This document shows positions 52,204 through 61,281 of a DNA stretch of 64,000 nt, piece by piece. The first letter of the stretch is position 1, and each line of letters begins with the position of its first letter. The DNA lies in contig NZ_FQVL01000013.1 in assembly GCF_900129355.1 (NCBI RefSeq), positions 1 to 64,000 of the forward strand, written 5' to 3'. A program made the position numbers and the translations under genes. The notes below the pieces were generated by a model. The model saw only the letters and a list, made by a program, of their open reading frames with translations. It had not been told where the DNA came from and did not search any database. This DNA is from Seinonella peptonophila (GTDB taxonomy: Bacteria; Bacillota; Bacilli; Thermoactinomycetales; Thermoactinomycetaceae).

Positions 52204-52333
52204 AATCCTCTCCCCTATCTTATTTTTATAGAGTATTTTCCTTTATTCAAATTGGTTACGGCTACAATCTAAAAATCTAGCTCCTAATTAAATATATAGT
52301 TGGATGACCAAAATCGGATTAGACAATTATTAA

Positions 52334-52518
52334 TGGAAGCCTGTTTATACTCCAATAGACTTTAGGTATCTTAATGTTCTGTGAATACGGAACTTATTAA
52401 ACCAGTTGACGCAGTCACTGAATGCCAGTGTTAGTTGATCAAGACTATTAAGTCATTTGTTTCACAAATAGTCTTGAATGTCGCTTCAACAACAGCATTG
52501 TCATAGCTATTTCTAATT
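52334..52518 (-). pseudogene. IS3-family orfB (DDE transposase) remnant
   Basis: RNSYDNAVVEATFKTI on the minus strand is the hallmark of IS3-family OrfB near its third catalytic residue, followed in other frames by VNWFNK(F)RI and a Y-K end. Frameshifts and loss of the rest make it a relic. Confidence 0.75.
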
Positions 52519-52635
52519 ATGAATAGAAGAGAGATGAACGAAAAATCAAATAGATGAAGAATTGTAAGGTGGTTTCAAGGCTCTTGATGGAGTGCTGAAA
52601 ATTCCATGTGACCCCCACTATTTAAAAATAATGGG

Positions 52636-52812
52636 ATCAGTTGAAGGTTTTACGCTACTGACCATTTCTAGCAACAACACATACTCGTAATTTTGGTATA
52701 ATTGGTTCTATTCTGATAAAAAGAGTCGGTTCTAAGCATCCTTTTAAAGGGGATACCGAACCACGTCCCAATCACCTCACTGCTTATAGAAGCAGGAGTA
52801 AGCTTGGACAAT
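52636..52812 (-). repeat. Diverged subfamily A element, right end lost
   Basis: Matches the complete copies over GAAGGTTTTACGCTACTGACC, GGTTCTAAGCATCC, GGATACCGAACCACGTCCC and the left-end hairpin (here CTGCTT/AAGCAG, still paired). The compensated base pairs in the hairpin suggest that structure is kept under selection. Confidence 0.75.
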
Positions 52813-52838
52813 TTAGTAATAACTAGCATTTCATCTTT

Positions 52839-54080
52839 TTAATTACTTGTGTAGTTCAAGCTGTCATTTGTGTGTTTACCATTTGTTTCTTGGAATCGAA
52901 TTCCCAATGCTGCCAAGATAAAGATTATTAATGCCCCCATGAGATACCACACAGCACCAGTGAAAGTGCCTTGATACATTGTAATCAGATAGCCCATAGT
53001 TACAGGAGCCAATATTGCTGCGATCTGACCACCGAAGTTCATAATGCCTGAGACAGAGCCGATACTAGAGGCTGGAAACATTTTATGTGGAATAGACCAT
53101 AACCCACCGATGCACATTTGTAGGAAGAAAGCAGCTATCCCTTCATACAGAAGTATCATCAGTAGAGAAGTTGAAAAAAACATAGCATATAAGAAACTAC
53201 CTCCAAGCACTCCTGCAATTAGAAACAAATATTTCTCCCGGTTGACAAATAATTTATCAATAAGTATTCCCCCAACTACAGTACCAAGAGCTCCTGCTAA
53301 TCCAGGCATTGCCGAATAGATACCTGCATGCAGGAGATCGAGTCCTCGTGATTTCATCAGATAAGTGGGCAACCATGAAGCAAATCCCCACATAGCTCCA
53401 TTTAAACCAAACCAAGCAATCGTAAAATGCCACACCTTTGGCAATCGTATCACTTCTCGAAATGGCATTTTTGTGGATTGTTCCTGTGTAGTAGAGAGAA
53501 GTTGCTCTGGACGTGGCACAAGTAAATATAGAGCTGCGATCACTATACCGAGAATCCCAATCACCACAAACATTGTCCGCCAACCAAGAAGATACATTAG
53601 TGGGGCGGTAATTAATGGGGTGAGGGTGATTGTAATAGGGCCATTTGCCTTTAATATAGCCTGCATTCGCGGGCGATTTTCTCTTCGTACATATTCACTC
53701 ACGGCCTTCATGCTAGCTGCTGGAAAACCTCCTTCTCCTAAACCAAATAAAAAACGGATCACCAAAATGGATGTCCATGACCAAGCGTTACCTGTTAAGA
53801 TCGTAAAAACTGACCAAATCGTGATCGATGAAATAATCACCACTTTTGAGCCGAATTTATCTGCTAGCCAGCCACCGGGTACACTCATCAATGCATAACC
53901 AACAAAAAAGATACTCATAATCCAACCTTGAGCTGCTTCATTTAACAAGAACTCTTTTCCAATCAACGCAATGGCAAGCGTCATCACCATTCGATCAAGA
54001 ATAGATATAAAATCACTGGCGAAAAGCAATGAAATGATGAAGCCTTTTTTTTCTCTTAGAGAGGCAATTTTCTGATACAT
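52839..54080 (-). CDS. MFS transporter, anion:cation symporter (ACS) type
   Basis: 413 aa, 12 segments. DFISILDRMVMTLAIALIGKEFLLNEAAQGWIMSIFFVGYALMSVPGGWLADKFGSK (motif A region) and GLGEGGFPAASMKAVSEYVRRENR are the ACS/glucarate-phthalate transporter signature. Takes up an organic acid anion with H+ or Na+. Starts 3 bp after the cupin gene, so the two form one operon; substrate may be the ligand or product of that protein. Confidence 0.85.
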   Translation of the reverse strand: MYQKIASLREKKGFIISLLFASDFISILDRMVMTLAIALIGKEFLLNEAAQGWIMSIFFVGYALMSVPGGWLADKFGSKVVIISSITIWSVFTILTGNAWSWTSILVIRFLFGLGEGGFPAASMKAVSEYVRRENRPRMQAILKANGPITITLTPLITAPLMYLLGWRTMFVVIGILGIVIAALYLLVPRPEQLLSTTQEQSTKMPFREVIRLPKVWHFTIAWFGLNGAMWGFASWLPTYLMKSRGLDLLHAGIYSAMPGLAGALGTVVGGILIDKLFVNREKYLFLIAGVLGGSFLYAMFFSTSLLMILLYEGIAAFFLQMCIGGLWSIPHKMFPASSIGSVSGIMNFGGQIAAILAPVTMGYLITMYQGTFTGAVWYLMGALIIFILAALGIRFQETNGKHTNDSLNYTSN

Positions 54081-54083
54081 TTA

Positions 54084-54812
54084 TCATTCCCCTTGCTCTG
54101 GTTTTATTACATAAGTTGTTTTCAGTGGTCCATCTGTACGAAAAAAAGTTAGACAACCTCTCTGTGTCTCAAAATCACCATGTGGAATGCCAGGGGGGCG
54201 CCAAAAATAAGAACCTTCATGAAACAATCCTCGATCAGTTGTCATTTCGCCATAGATTTGAAAGCCCTCTTCTACTACAGGATGAATTTCATAACGGGTA
54301 TCACGCATTTGCGGAAGAACCCCAAGCAGCCAAGAGCTGGCTCCTGACTTTGGATGTTGAAATAAACTTTTTCGCATTGCTCCGATAGTAAAGCCGGGTG
54401 TAATCGTTGCTTCCCAAGCCATCTGATTGGTATCCTGAATGATCATTTCTTTTTCACTATCAATAATCGTACGTGTAATCAAATCTCCAGCCGACATGAG
54501 CAAGACTTGAAGATCACTTTGGACTACGATTGGTGCTAATCGTGTGCCGGATTCTAAATAGAGATGCGTTAACTGAACAATCTCGGTAGTTCCAATTCTA
54601 AGCTTACCTTTTAAGATAAGCAGTTCTAAATCAGCTTGATAAATGCCCCCCTCTCCCGTACTACCAGCAGGGATATGAACAAGACTAGTAAATGCTTTGG
54701 TTTCATGATCAATACTCAAGATTTTTTGTTTGGATTTTTCTGGGAAACCTGGTATTGTAAGCGTTTCCCATGGTAAAGTTTCATGATGGATAAATTCTGT
54801 ATGTTCTCTCAA
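54084..54812 (-). CDS. Two-domain cupin protein
   Basis: 242 aa, bicupin. First cupin with TGEGGIYQADLELLILKGKLRIG; second with MRDTRYEIHPVVEEGFQIYGEMTT..GSYFWRPPGIPHGDFETQRGCLTFFR, containing candidate metal His/Glu (EIHPVVEEGFQ, PHGDF). Similar to DUF4437-type cupins. Probably a small-acid dioxygenase, isomerase or hydrolase acting with the ACS transporter; reaction unproven. ATG at 54812; the likely promoter is in the 400-bp gap to the right. Confidence 0.7.
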   Translation of the reverse strand: MREHTEFIHHETLPWETLTIPGFPEKSKQKILSIDHETKAFTSLVHIPAGSTGEGGIYQADLELLILKGKLRIGTTEIVQLTHLYLESGTRLAPIVVQSDLQVLLMSAGDLITRTIIDSEKEMIIQDTNQMAWEATITPGFTIGAMRKSLFQHPKSGASSWLLGVLPQMRDTRYEIHPVVEEGFQIYGEMTTDRGLFHEGSYFWRPPGIPHGDFETQRGCLTFFRTDGPLKTTYVIKPEQGE

Positions 54813-55214
54813 ATTCTATGTCTCCTAAATGTGATATTTTTAGCGTAAATGAATTATATAATAAACTTATTTAATCATCAAATTGAATTATACAAAAAAC
54901 ATTTTATAGTTTTAATGGATCGACAGAAGATCAAGGGGAGAAAATAGGCACAGACACAGTCATGTAATCAATGAAGGAAAAGAGAATACAAATAAAAAAA
55001 ATTGAACTTGAGGCAAAGAGGGTTTAATATTCATGATATTCGGAAAATAAAACTCCGATCAGCCTTAATACATGCTGACCGTTTCCGGACGAAGATCCTT
55101 AGGAAGACCTTTTGGTTATCTCCGAATGCAATCGAAGATTATTCAATTGTATTTCCTGAGTAGGGTTGCAGAACGAATTGTATATGTGCGTTCCACATTT
55201 TGTCTAGTTTACTG
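54813..55214. other. Intergenic, nothing convincing
   Basis: AT-rich to about 55050, then GC-richer as the next gene's end approaches. No supported ORF or repeat. Confidence 0.5.
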
Positions 55215-56417
55215 CTACTTTTGGCTAATCCTCGGCACGATAAGAGTCGTGTAAAGGATTGCGACTACCACTAGTGATAGTGGCCCAAGCCAGACTGTTG
55301 TAAGAGTGGCGACACCGAAGGTTACAGGAAGGCTGAATAGATTTGCTCCAATCGAGCCAGTCCGAACCCCAGTGCTGTAGTACGGAGATACACCGCGACC
55401 CTGCTGCTGTGTATGATCACTGGCTAGCTGTGAGAATGATGCGCGCCCTCCTGCGATGGAAAGCCCAAGAAGTATTCCACCCAGGATGCTCCACCACATT
55501 CCTCCGAACAGAATGCAGATCATACTACATCCGGCAAGAAGAAGTGCGAGTACCGTGACGAATCGGTCTCCTTTTCGTTCCGCGAAACGAATAGGCAGGA
55601 ATCCGCCAACCGCACATACGAGCTGGTGGACGAAGAGTGCGATGTATGCATCTTTCCCCAGATGGAACTGGAGTAGAGCGAGTGTTGTGGAGCTGCAGAC
55701 GATAATCGTACTATAGGGAGCAGCTACACGAATTGCACCCCAGTCGATTTCTACCTTGACTGCTCGCCAGTTGAGTCGACTTTTCTTTTTCTCTTTACCC
55801 GATTCTTTTTCCAGCCTCGACCAGTTGAGCTGAGAGAGGAGAAGTACGAACAGGGTAAGAACCGGTACAGTCGTCGTGAGGATGATCCATGCCAGCTGTT
55901 CGCTTTTGAGCCCTAAGAAGAACAGGAGCTGTGCTACTGCCGAGAACAAGTAGCACCCGGAGCTGAAGAAGCTTCCTCCACGTCTTTGAAGGTCTTTTTC
56001 GCTGGGGAGTGACATCCGCACCACTACAGCTACGGTGGTAAACGCCAAGAAGTGAGAAGCGCTGTAAACAGCGAATGCTCCTACGAACGAGATTAGCGTA
56101 GACGCCAGTCTTGTCCAGATGGTAGCGAGGATCATGACCACAAGGGCCATGCTAACCATCTTTCTTGGTGAGTACTTGGACATAAGCCGAGGGGTGATGT
56201 ACGAGATATACGCAGAGATAGCGTAGAAGATCAGTCCGAGGACTGGTACCATCTTCACGCTGAGCTCGACACCGATCCGACCGTTCGCTCCCTGAAAGAA
56301 AAGGGCGAAGGTAAAAGCCAGAGTTGCTGCAGCGAAGTCCATCTCGAGGATGGGCTTTGTCGCCCATTGGTATCGATTCATCCAATATTGGATGAATCGA
56401 TTCTCTTTTAATTGCAC
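55215..56417 (-). CDS. MFS transporter, GC-rich, probably transferred
   Basis: 400 aa, about 12 segments. GTG at 56417 with AGGAGG 4 nt upstream is the likely start (the frame is open to 56468). The DNA is visibly richer in G+C than all neighbours. The C-terminal half (GGILLGLSIAGGRASFSQLAS..QGRGVSPYYSTG) parallels the RiPP-linked MFS at 21476-22660, so both may belong to one branch. A perfect 30-bp palindrome covers codons near the start. No partner gene beside it. Substrate unknown. Confidence 0.75.
   Translation of the reverse strand: MQLKENRFIQYWMNRYQWATKPILEMDFAAATLAFTFALFFQGANGRIGVELSVKMVPVLGLIFYAISAYISYITPRLMSKYSPRKMVSMALVVMILATIWTRLASTLISFVGAFAVYSASHFLAFTTVAVVVRMSLPSEKDLQRRGGSFFSSGCYLFSAVAQLLFFLGLKSEQLAWIILTTTVPVLTLFVLLLSQLNWSRLEKESGKEKKKSRLNWRAVKVEIDWGAIRVAAPYSTIIVCSSTTLALLQFHLGKDAYIALFVHQLVCAVGGFLPIRFAERKGDRFVTVLALLLAGCSMICILFGGMWWSILGGILLGLSIAGGRASFSQLASDHTQQQGRGVSPYYSTGVRTGSIGANLFSLPVTFGVATLTTVWLGPLSLVVVAILYTTLIVPRISQK
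56372..56401. repeat. 30-bp perfect palindrome in the MFS 5' coding region
   Basis: Centre CCAAT/ATTGG, arms extended to ATCGATTCAT on each side, no loop. It begins about 16 bp inside the gene, and the encoded residues are RFIQYWMNR. Could be an operator or hold the ribosome site region in a hairpin. Confidence 0.9.
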
Positions 56418-56624
56418 GATGCCTCCTAAGGCGTTTGTTGAACTGGCCCATCTTCGTCCTAAGATCAACCCATAGGGGTTTCAATCTTCCGATAACTCGG
56501 GAAGAAAGTCGCTCAGGTAACTGATCATAACCATGTAAGGTTGTAAGATGGGCATATGGATGATTTAAATATAGCATAGATTTATCATTATTAAAATATA
56601 TGATTATATTATAAATTAATCTAA

Positions 56625-57968
56625 TTATTCGTCTCGATCTCTACCTTTAGAAGTAGAATTTAATAAGGGACGAGAGGGACGAGAGAAAAAATCCGAAGGT
56701 CCAGGATGGCGATTAAGTAACTCCCAAAATTCTCTATCTTCAGGTGAAAAGGGGAGAGCATGGAATTGCGGTTGTTTTGCTTGGTTTTTTGCATAGTCAC
56801 AACCTTCTTTAAATAGTTGTTCTTCTTTTCTTCCTTGAAATGGAGGTGGAATTTGATGTGGATTGGCTACAAGTTCTTCTAAAGTAATATCTTCGATACG
56901 ATAATCGGGTATCAAGACAGATCGATAACCATTTAAGAAAACATCCACCAAATGAATGTGATCATCTAGTATCGCTTTTCTTAGAAGAGGGGGAATTTCT
57001 TTGCTATATTTCTGTTTTATTCCGTTGATAAATGTTTTCACTTCAGGATAATCACCAGCCAATATGGCATCTTTCTGCGCCCTTTGTTCAAAATCTATCA
57101 CTTGTTCTCTTCTACTAAACATCCAGCCCAGTCTGATGATATGTGACTCTTCTTTTGATGGTTTTCCAGTGTATTTCATGGGTGGAAACTCAGCGCTATG
57201 ATTCATACCATACAAGTAAAGATCTAGTAAATCTCCGCGATTCTGTAAAACAATTTCTCTGAGAATTTGTGGTGTTTTATGGAAATATTTCGAGCAACTT
57301 AAGACAAAATCTCTGCCGGTATCTCGAATTAAAGAATAATCTTCTTCCATATCTTGCCCAGCAACATGTATTTGATTTTTTAGTGCTTCTTGTTTTTGCT
57401 CTTGGCCTTCCAAAAGGGCCAAGCCAGAACCGACAAAAAAATTAAGTAATGCGACTGTACTATACTTTAAAGAATCTTCTGCGTCCCTCTTGAATGTTTT
57501 GATTTTTGGAGAAGCATAAGACCGTAATTCTTCTATTTCGTGGTTATATCTCAAAGCATCTCTAATAATCTGTTTTACATAGCTTGGAATGGTTACGTTT
57601 CCTTGGGTAGAACATCTGGAGAAGTTTGGCATTGTTATCAAATGTTCTTTATTTTTTATCCAATTTTTCGTTAAAAAATTTGGATCAACGGTAATGGTTA
57701 TTAGCTTCCCTTTATGATCAGTAAACCTTTTACCAGCCATTAGTTGACCAATTTTGTATGCATCATGAAAAACTTGATCAGTCTGTCTATTTTGTATTGA
57801 GTTTCTTCCTAACCATGTATCGACTGCCCCCAAACATACAGCAAACCATGCATATGCATTGTCATTTTCCATGAGGAATATTAAATACTCAAGTATGGTT
57901 GAATCACTGGACTTTAAACCACTTTTGAAACGGATTTTAGTTCGAAGATCCACGAAAATTTGAACCAC
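56625..57968 (-). CDS. Large hypothetical protein, 447 aa
   Basis: Unrecognised. Soluble, helical, highly charged; no signal peptide, one short hydrophobic stretch (STVALLNFFVGSGLALLEG) near residue 180. Repeated units of the form KAILDDHIHLVDVFLNGY and IVLQNRGDLLDLYLYGM suggest a few ankyrin-like helical repeats in the C-terminal half. The end is Pro/Arg-rich and probably disordered. The GTG start lacks a strong ribosome site, so the N-terminus is uncertain. Isolated gene between the GC-rich MFS and an IS-like element. Confidence 0.55.
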   Translation of the reverse strand: MVQIFVDLRTKIRFKSGLKSSDSTILEYLIFLMENDNAYAWFAVCLGAVDTWLGRNSIQNRQTDQVFHDAYKIGQLMAGKRFTDHKGKLITITVDPNFLTKNWIKNKEHLITMPNFSRCSTQGNVTIPSYVKQIIRDALRYNHEIEELRSYASPKIKTFKRDAEDSLKYSTVALLNFFVGSGLALLEGQEQKQEALKNQIHVAGQDMEEDYSLIRDTGRDFVLSCSKYFHKTPQILREIVLQNRGDLLDLYLYGMNHSAEFPPMKYTGKPSKEESHIIRLGWMFSRREQVIDFEQRAQKDAILAGDYPEVKTFINGIKQKYSKEIPPLLRKAILDDHIHLVDVFLNGYRSVLIPDYRIEDITLEELVANPHQIPPPFQGRKEEQLFKEGCDYAKNQAKQPQFHALPFSPEDREFWELLNRHPGPSDFFSRPSRPLLNSTSKGRDRDE

Positions 57969-58147
57969 TTCCTATTCCAGTAAAAGGATTAATGAACGAA
58001 AGGTTTAGAGTTTTCTCAACTAATAACTCAACAATTAATTTGAAGATTTTATTATCAATATATATTATATCCTATCCTGTTATACAGTTTAGAAACATTG
58101 AATAAAAAAACTCTAGGTTTTTCTCTTAGACTCGTGAGGATAAGGGA

Positions 58148-58492
58148 TCTATCCAAATTCGTCCAAGAGTACTCCCGCTTCTACAAGCGGTGAGGTGAAT
58201 GGGACGTGGTTCGGTATCTCTTTTGCGGGGATGCTTAGAACCACTTATTTTGTTAGAATAGTTGTAGCTCTTTGAAAACTGAAGTTATGGGGTTGTTGCT
58301 GGAAAGGGTCAGTAACGTAAAATCTTCAACCACCCAGCTCACCGAAGTTGCGAAAACCAAGCGAAAGTAGGGAGCATAGCAGAGCATACTTTGTTTTCAC
58401 CGCTGGGACGGCGGGTAGAGCCTGCTAAGATAACTGGACGTTGGTCTGGTGTTCGCAGGAATCTACCACCTCTATAGGTGGTAGTAGTTCAA
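58148..58492 (+). mobile_element. Subfamily A IS200/IS605-like element, complete, no transposase
   Basis: The plus-strand copy. Left-end hairpin CCGCTT/AAGCGG near 58175, promoter-like ATGCTT-17-TAGAAT near 58228-58256, then folded sequence and the right end GGAAT, CTACCACC/GGTGGTAG hairpin, TTCAA at 58492. A guide-like stretch would start at 58493 (GTGGAATGAT...). Confidence 0.8.
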
Positions 58493-58651
58493 GTGGAATG
58501 ATATACCAAGAGTAACAACTATCTGTTTGCTTTATTTAATGCTCATGATCGCTGGAATAGCGGTTTAAGCTTGGTAAACACCCCATTAGTAGACAGGAAT
58601 TCCTTAGAATCTCCCACCTTTAAGTGTTAGCTAAGTGGTGGGAGTATTCAA
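58493..58651 (+). mobile_element. Right end of a third IS605-like element (type C)
   Basis: AGGAATTCCTTAGAAT, a CTCCCACC/GGTGGGAG hairpin and TATTCAA at 58607-58651 repeat the right-end pattern of subfamilies A and B with other bases. The upstream part GCTGGAATAGCGGTTTAAGC is typical of tnpB 3' regions. The left part is replaced by the subfamily A copy, which may have inserted into it. The end overlaps the P450 stop codon. Confidence 0.6.
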
Positions 58652-59817
58652 ACGAGTCGAATATTTAAATGATCATAGCCTCTAAATACAAAATTCGAAT
58701 TAGGTACAGGTGAATTAGATGGAGATAAGCTCAGTTTTGGAAAACGTTCTAACATTTTCGTTAAGACGATTTTTGCTTCTAGTCGTGCTAGCGAGCTACC
58801 CATACAGTAATGAATTCCTTGACCAAAAGATAGGTGGGGATTGGGTGAACGATCGATTTTGAACTGATTGGCCTGTTTAAAAATCGATTCATCACGATTA
58901 CAGGACCCCAACCAGATGACCACTTCTTGCCCAGATCGAATTGTGTGATTACCAATTGTTATATCATCAATTGCTATACGATTTATACATTGAACTGAGG
59001 AATGGAATCGTAATACCTCTTCAATGGCATTGGGTATAAGCAATGGATTCGCTTGTAAGGTTTCCAGAACTTGAGGGTTTTTAAGAAATAGATACATTGC
59101 ATTTCCAAGCAGATTAACAGTGGTTTCACTTCCAGCAGAAAGGATAGCTCGAAAGAAATCGCGTAGTTTTGGAAGTTCTATGTTCTTTTTATTCTCATTT
59201 AAAATATCTGAAACCAAATCATCTTGAGGGTTTTTTTGTTTTTCTGACATTAACTCCTCGAAAAAACGATTTAATTCATCAATTGAGTGTTTAAAATTCT
59301 TCAATGCTATTTTAAGAGGTTTGCCGGTTGACATACTTCTGCTTACGGTTAATCTTGTCCATTTTTTTATATCCTCATAATGTCGTTCATGAATACCCAT
59401 TAAGCGCATTAGCATAAAAATAGGAACAGGACTTGCAATTTCTTGCATAAAATCAATTTCTGTTAATTTCTCTATGTGTTTCAACCTTTGTTCTGTAATC
59501 TCTGTTATCAGTGATGACATCCTTTGAACGTAACGATGGCTAAACTCCTTAGTTGCCAGTGATCGGAATCTCATATGTTCGGGGGGATCCATGCTGATAA
59601 TACTATCTACCTTATCTTTTGATCGATTTGAGGAGAAAGAGGAGTGATCTATTAACACCTTTTGTGCGTCTTTATAACGGAAAATGTCCCAACACCTTCT
59701 ACGTTTATCGTAGGATATCGGAGCTTGATCCCTCATTTCTGCATACCAATCAAAACAATTACTGGAATAATTCAAACCTTCAGGAGCAACAAAGTGTCCG
59801 ATCAACAAGGATGTCAT
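58648..59817 (-). CDS. Cytochrome P450
   Basis: 389 aa, soluble bacterial P450 of the CYP107-like size. I-helix AGSETTVNLL near 226, K-helix E-x-x-R as EEVLRF near 270, heme-binding FGQGIHYCMGSSLARLEA with the thiolate Cys near 338. Inserts oxygen into a substrate using electrons from a redox partner not encoded here. Starts 12 bp after the hydratase gene. The stop codon comes from the overlapping IS605-like right end, so the last residues may differ from the ancestral protein. Confidence 0.9.
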   Translation of the reverse strand: MTSLLIGHFVAPEGLNYSSNCFDWYAEMRDQAPISYDKRRRCWDIFRYKDAQKVLIDHSSFSSNRSKDKVDSIISMDPPEHMRFRSLATKEFSHRYVQRMSSLITEITEQRLKHIEKLTEIDFMQEIASPVPIFMLMRLMGIHERHYEDIKKWTRLTVSRSMSTGKPLKIALKNFKHSIDELNRFFEELMSEKQKNPQDDLVSDILNENKKNIELPKLRDFFRAILSAGSETTVNLLGNAMYLFLKNPQVLETLQANPLLIPNAIEEVLRFHSSVQCINRIAIDDITIGNHTIRSGQEVVIWLGSCNRDESIFKQANQFKIDRSPNPHLSFGQGIHYCMGSSLARLEAKIVLTKMLERFPKLSLSPSNSPVPNSNFVFRGYDHLNIRLV

Positions 59818-59829
59818 TTTTAGAGTCTC

Positions 59830-60606
59830 CTATTCATTTGATTTTTGTTTCAATAAGGGAGAGAGTATATAGTTCACTGATTTTTGATGTTTTTCAAGAT
59901 CCCAACATTCTGCACAACCCTGAGCTTCTAATGGATAGATTTGAGAAGGAGAAACCCCGCTTTCTACTAGTTGTGCCATTTTTTTGAATGTGTAAATTGC
60001 AGGTTTTGAAGGGCGCGTTAGTTTTTTAAGGAGTTTTTTTAATGAATGTGTAAAATGTTCATCTTCATAAACCCAATCAACTAATCCTATATGGTGCCCT
60101 TGATGGCTGGATATTTGTTCTCCAGTTAATAGTAATTGGAGCCCTTTTTTCGTACCGATTTTTTTCATGAGTCGACTCCCTCCACCCCAGGCAGTCGTAA
60201 TCCCTAATCTTGCTTGAATAAATTGAAAAGTAGCAGAGGAAGATGCGACACAAAAATCACAACTAGAAACGATTTCACATCCACCACCAATGGCTTTACC
60301 TTCAACAGCAGCTATGGTAATCACATTGAGTTTCGCGATTTGATCCAATAACTTGCCAACACGATATAAAAGTGGGTAGACTTGATTACCACTCATTTGC
60401 TGATGTTGATTTAAATCCCCACCGGATACAAATATTTCTCGATAACCCCGAAATATAAGTGCTTTCAATTTGTCATTTTGAGAAAACTGCTCAATTGTTA
60501 TTTCTAATTCCTCAATCATTTCCTCATTAATGGTGTTCGCTTGTTCAGGGCGATTGAAGTAAATGTAACCGATTTCATTTTCTTGAGAAACAATTAAGGT
60601 GTTCAT
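59830..60606 (-). CDS. Enoyl-CoA hydratase/isomerase family protein
   Basis: 258-aa crotonase-fold protein. Oxyanion-hole strand ALIFRGYREIFVSGGDLNQ near 50 and AVEGKAIGGGCEIVSSCDFCVAS near 105; the first catalytic Glu region reads RLGITTAWGGGSRLMKKIGTKKG. Acts on an acyl-CoA. The usual Glu residues are not all obvious, so decarboxylase or isomerase chemistry is possible. With P450 in one operon: a CoA-thioester or polyketide tailoring role is conceivable. Confidence 0.8.
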   Translation of the reverse strand: MNTLIVSQENEIGYIYFNRPEQANTINEEMIEELEITIEQFSQNDKLKALIFRGYREIFVSGGDLNQHQQMSGNQVYPLLYRVGKLLDQIAKLNVITIAAVEGKAIGGGCEIVSSCDFCVASSSATFQFIQARLGITTAWGGGSRLMKKIGTKKGLQLLLTGEQISSHQGHHIGLVDWVYEDEHFTHSLKKLLKKLTRPSKPAIYTFKKMAQLVESGVSPSQIYPLEAQGCAECWDLEKHQKSVNYILSPLLKQKSNE

Positions 60607-61076
60607 TTAACTTTTCAAATCCTTTGTTTATTAGCATTATCTTTTAATAATCGATTATATATAATTGTATTTGTGATTTCAATTAATATATATTTATTGT
60701 TTTGTTTTTAATATTTTAATTGTTATTCATTCATTAGATTTCAAATAAGACTAGAGACGTGAATTAGCTAAACAAAAAGAACTTGAAGGGTTACCAAAAT
60801 CAACCATGAATATTAAAAAAGACGCAAAGAAATGCTATTCCACTGTATCTATAGGAGAACTGACTTTTTGGCTCACAACTCCAATTGATATAGTCGTTTT
60901 GTGTAGATGAAAGCAATAGAAATGCAAGTAGAATATTGAGAAGTGGTAATATCGAGTAAGAAGCGGATAACGGAGAATTCTTGTGGGTATATCATGAAGA
61001 TAATGCGCAGTCATGTAAATTAATCCAATTGAAATGATTTTCCCCAAGGAAAGATAAACCTTAGGCATTTTTAATA
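60607..61076. other. Intergenic, nothing convincing
   Basis: AT-rich. The promoter for the hydratase-P450 pair should lie in the left part. No other feature seen. Confidence 0.5.
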
Positions 61077-61118
61077 ATTAAAACCGCGCCAGGCGGTGGG
61101 GAGACCCACCGCCTGGCG
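61077..61118 (-). terminator. Rho-independent terminator of the GC-rich mini-gene
   Basis: 14-bp perfect GC-rich stem (61087-61100 with 61105-61118), 4-nt loop, then CGGTTTTA on the minus strand. The tail matches that of the terminator at 1391-1438. Confidence 0.85.
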
Positions 61119-61131
61119 ACAGCTTACTTTC

Positions 61132-61281
61132 TCAGCCTTGGTCTTCGAGCAGCTTCTTCAGGGCTTCGTCGGCATCGTTGGACTTGGCTTCGGCGAAGGC
61201 TCTCCGAAGCCACCTCGTCTGGTTGTCGACGCCTTCCTCAAGACCTTCCTCATTCTCACCAGGTGTCTGAGAAGCAGCCAA
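61132..61281 (-). CDS. GC-rich acidic helical mini-protein, 49 aa
   Basis: TTG start after CGAGGT, 49 codons to TGA, GC-rich unlike its flanks. Product MAASQTPGENEEG..., then a helix rich in A, E, K and L (LRRAFAEAKSNDADEALKKLLE). No Cys, no membrane part. Same layout as the gene at 1230-1358, including similarity upstream (GGAGGTA, CTTTCCC) and a strong terminator. Unknown; possibly a mobile mini-gene or a small regulator. Confidence 0.45.
   Translation of the reverse strand: MAASQTPGENEEGLEEGVDNQTRWLRRAFAEAKSNDADEALKKLLEDQG

Noticed and set aside
53365-53898. 177-codon ORF antisense to the ACS transporter
   Set aside because: A shadow of a real MFS gene with full family motifs on the other strand.
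56152-56577. 141-codon ORF at the start of the GC-rich MFS
   Set aside because: Out of frame with a clear membrane transporter; high G+C lowers stop frequency and makes long shadows.
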